Below are positions 42,482-43,340 of a stretch of 43,340 bases of DNA, piece after piece. A program made the position numbers and the translations under genes. A model generated the notes under the pieces. That model was not told the origin of the DNA. It ran no database searches and was given only the letters and a program-made list of their open reading frames with translations. The stretch is from an uncultured Lentisphaerota bacterium (GTDB taxonomy: Bacteria; Verrucomicrobiota; Kiritimatiellia; CAIQIC01), in the NCBI GenBank assembly GCA_903912445.1, contig CAIWHP010000117.1:1-43340 (forward strand), given 5' to 3'. The number at the start of each line of letters is the position of its first letter. The stretch's first letter is position 1.

Positions 42482-42509
42482 TGGCGGAGAGGGAGGGATT
42501 CGAACCCTC
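42482..42509 (-). other. 3' fragment of tRNA-Ser, probable attachment-site remnant
   Basis: On the minus strand the 28 bases hold a T-arm (GAGGG, TTCGAAT, CCCTC), the 3' acceptor strand CCTCTCC, discriminator G and CCA. No D-arm, anticodon arm or 5' acceptor strand is next to it; hsdS-like sequence is there instead. Integrating elements leave such direct-repeat copies at their distal end. Confidence 0.7.
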
Positions 42510-42620
42510 GTTACGAAGGCCGAAAAGCCTCCGGCTCTGCCCCACGCCCCAATGCTCCGGCACCTCGCCCAGCCACTCCACGCCGCTGTCCTTGTACTTT
42601 GGATAGCGCGGGAAGCTCAT
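42510..42620 (-). pseudogene. hsdS: hsdS (type I restriction specificity subunit), first ~35 codons only
   Basis: The frame begins MSFPRYPKYKDSGVEWLGEV, then PEHW, the standard opening of HsdS proteins, and continues to about LFGLRNE. It then runs into the tRNA-Ser fragment and reads as nonsense (GSNPSLSA...). Both target-recognition domains are missing, so no specificity subunit can be made. The ATG overlaps the hsdM stop by 4 bp, the normal hsdM-hsdS junction. Confidence 0.8.
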
Positions 42621-43340
42621 TGCGTCAGGCCCTTGATCATGGTCAGGATGCGGTCGGTGACGCCCTTGAGCTCGGCGTCGATCTCGCTCAGCGGGCGCGG
42701 CGGCTTGAACACGTAGAAGTGCCGGTTGAAGGGGATCTCGTAGCCGACCTTGGTCTTCTCGTGGTCGATCCAGGCGTCCGGCGCGTGGGGCAGGACCTCG
42801 CGCTTGAAGTAGGTCTCCACGTCCTCACTGAGCGGCACGTTCTCGGTGTCGCGCAGGTTGGCGTCGCACACGGGCTGGCCCTTGCCTTTGCCCTTGGCGC
42901 CGAGCACGACCTGGCCCCGGGCGTCGCGCTCGGGCCGCTCAACGGTGATGGTGCGGTAGCCGAAGTCCTCGTTCTTGAAGATGCGGCTGATGGGTACGCC
43001 GGACTGGGTGACCTTCCTGAAGTCGCCGAACAGCTTGGTGATCGCCTCGATGTGGTCCGGGCTGAGCTCCTTGCGCTTGCTGCCGAGGCTTTTCCGCATC
43101 TTCTGCCAGAAGCTGCTGGCGTCGATGAGCTGCACCTTGCCCTTGCGCGCGGCGGGCTTCCGGTCTACGCCGAAGGGCGGATTGGACAGCGTGTAGTCGA
43201 AGAGCTTGCCCAGCAGGCCGTCGGCCGAAAGGGTGTTGCCGAAGATGATGTGCGCGATGTCCTGACCCTTGATCAGCATGTCGGCCTTGCAGATGGCGTA
43301 GGACTTGGCATTGAGCTCCTGCCCGTACATGACGAGCCAG
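42617..43340 (-). pseudogene. hsdM: hsdM (type I DNA methyltransferase), internally deleted; 5' end beyond window
   Basis: 240 codons visible, open at the right edge (LVMYGQELN is inside the methyltransferase core). It shows IIFGNTLSADG and the catalytic motif IV LSNPPFGVD. The next residues are RKPAARKGKVQLIDASSFWQ, which in intact HsdM lie roughly 110 residues further on. The in-between part (the GRFG..LP..DGSLLFL, GSPLF and EAIIALP blocks) is missing without a frameshift. The C-terminal part (KMRKSLGSKRKEL, YRTITVERPERD, GYEIPFNRHFYVF) is normal. With hsdS also truncated, modification activity is very unlikely. Confidence 0.8.

Noticed and set aside
42482-42600. A complete tRNA-Ser gene
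   Set aside because: Only the T-arm and 3' acceptor strand are present; the 5' side reads as hsdS and cannot form the other arms.

Overview
The window is a GC-rich bacterial chromosome segment, most likely from the PVC superphylum (Verrucomicrobiota, Kiritimatiellota or Lentisphaerota). The lineage is an inference. It rests on exported plant-polysaccharide hydrolases, an EF-P/EpmA pair, families of short intergenic palindromes, and large signal-peptide proteins with few recognisable domains. No rRNA or other phylogenetic marker fixes it.

Layout. (1) 1-4495, minus strand: a LolD-type ABC ATPase cut by the window edge, translationally coupled to a six-module response-regulator-like protein with mostly degenerate signalling domains, then a GH97 glycosidase. 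(2) 4496-6776: a lower-GC insert with a membrane-anchored TIR protein, then about 1 kb without genes that carries five hairpins tagged GTAGG/TATAGG and three TTCCA..TGGAA palindromes. (3) 6777-25040, plus strand: nine exported proteins that look like one undescribed envelope system. They are a CsgG-like lipoprotein fused to 12 FN3 modules, a small lipoprotein, a 1962-residue coiled-coil/glycine-rich protein, three tandem paralogues ending in Cys/His modules, a stand-alone CsgG-like lipoprotein, another lipoprotein, and a coiled-coil protein with a glycine-zipper tail. (4) 25189-27410: a small membrane protein, holA (DNA polymerase III delta) and a HIT hydrolase. (5) 27545-30746: a PqqD-like protein, a Tat-signal protein with a fossil duplicate, an HprK-like kinase and a nucleotidyltransferase-like protein. 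(6) 30816-33031: a lower-GC patch with a membrane protein, a GLQ-repeat protein and a beheaded tyrosine recombinase next to tRNA-Ala(CGC). (7) 33166-34732: efp and epmA. (8) 34741-42466: a pectin/rhamnogalacturonan-type group (GH106-like, alpha-glucuronidase-like, GH28) with an ArsB/NhaD-type permease. (9) 42482-43340: a tRNA-Ser 3' fragment abutting a broken type I restriction-modification locus (hsdS truncated, hsdM internally deleted), read as the end of a decayed island.

How the genes may work together. The exported cluster is the main candidate for a new system. Four of its proteins (1962, 477, 490 and 447 residues) share a signal peptide, a helix with the motif G[NDE]SLV[DQ]S..QG..A.GQ, a glycine-rich stretch and C-terminal CPxC metal-ribbon-like modules. 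Two lipoproteins share a CsgG-like domain that lacks the room for pore hairpins, so they are more likely periplasmic partners than channels. Function is unknown; only the architecture is visible.
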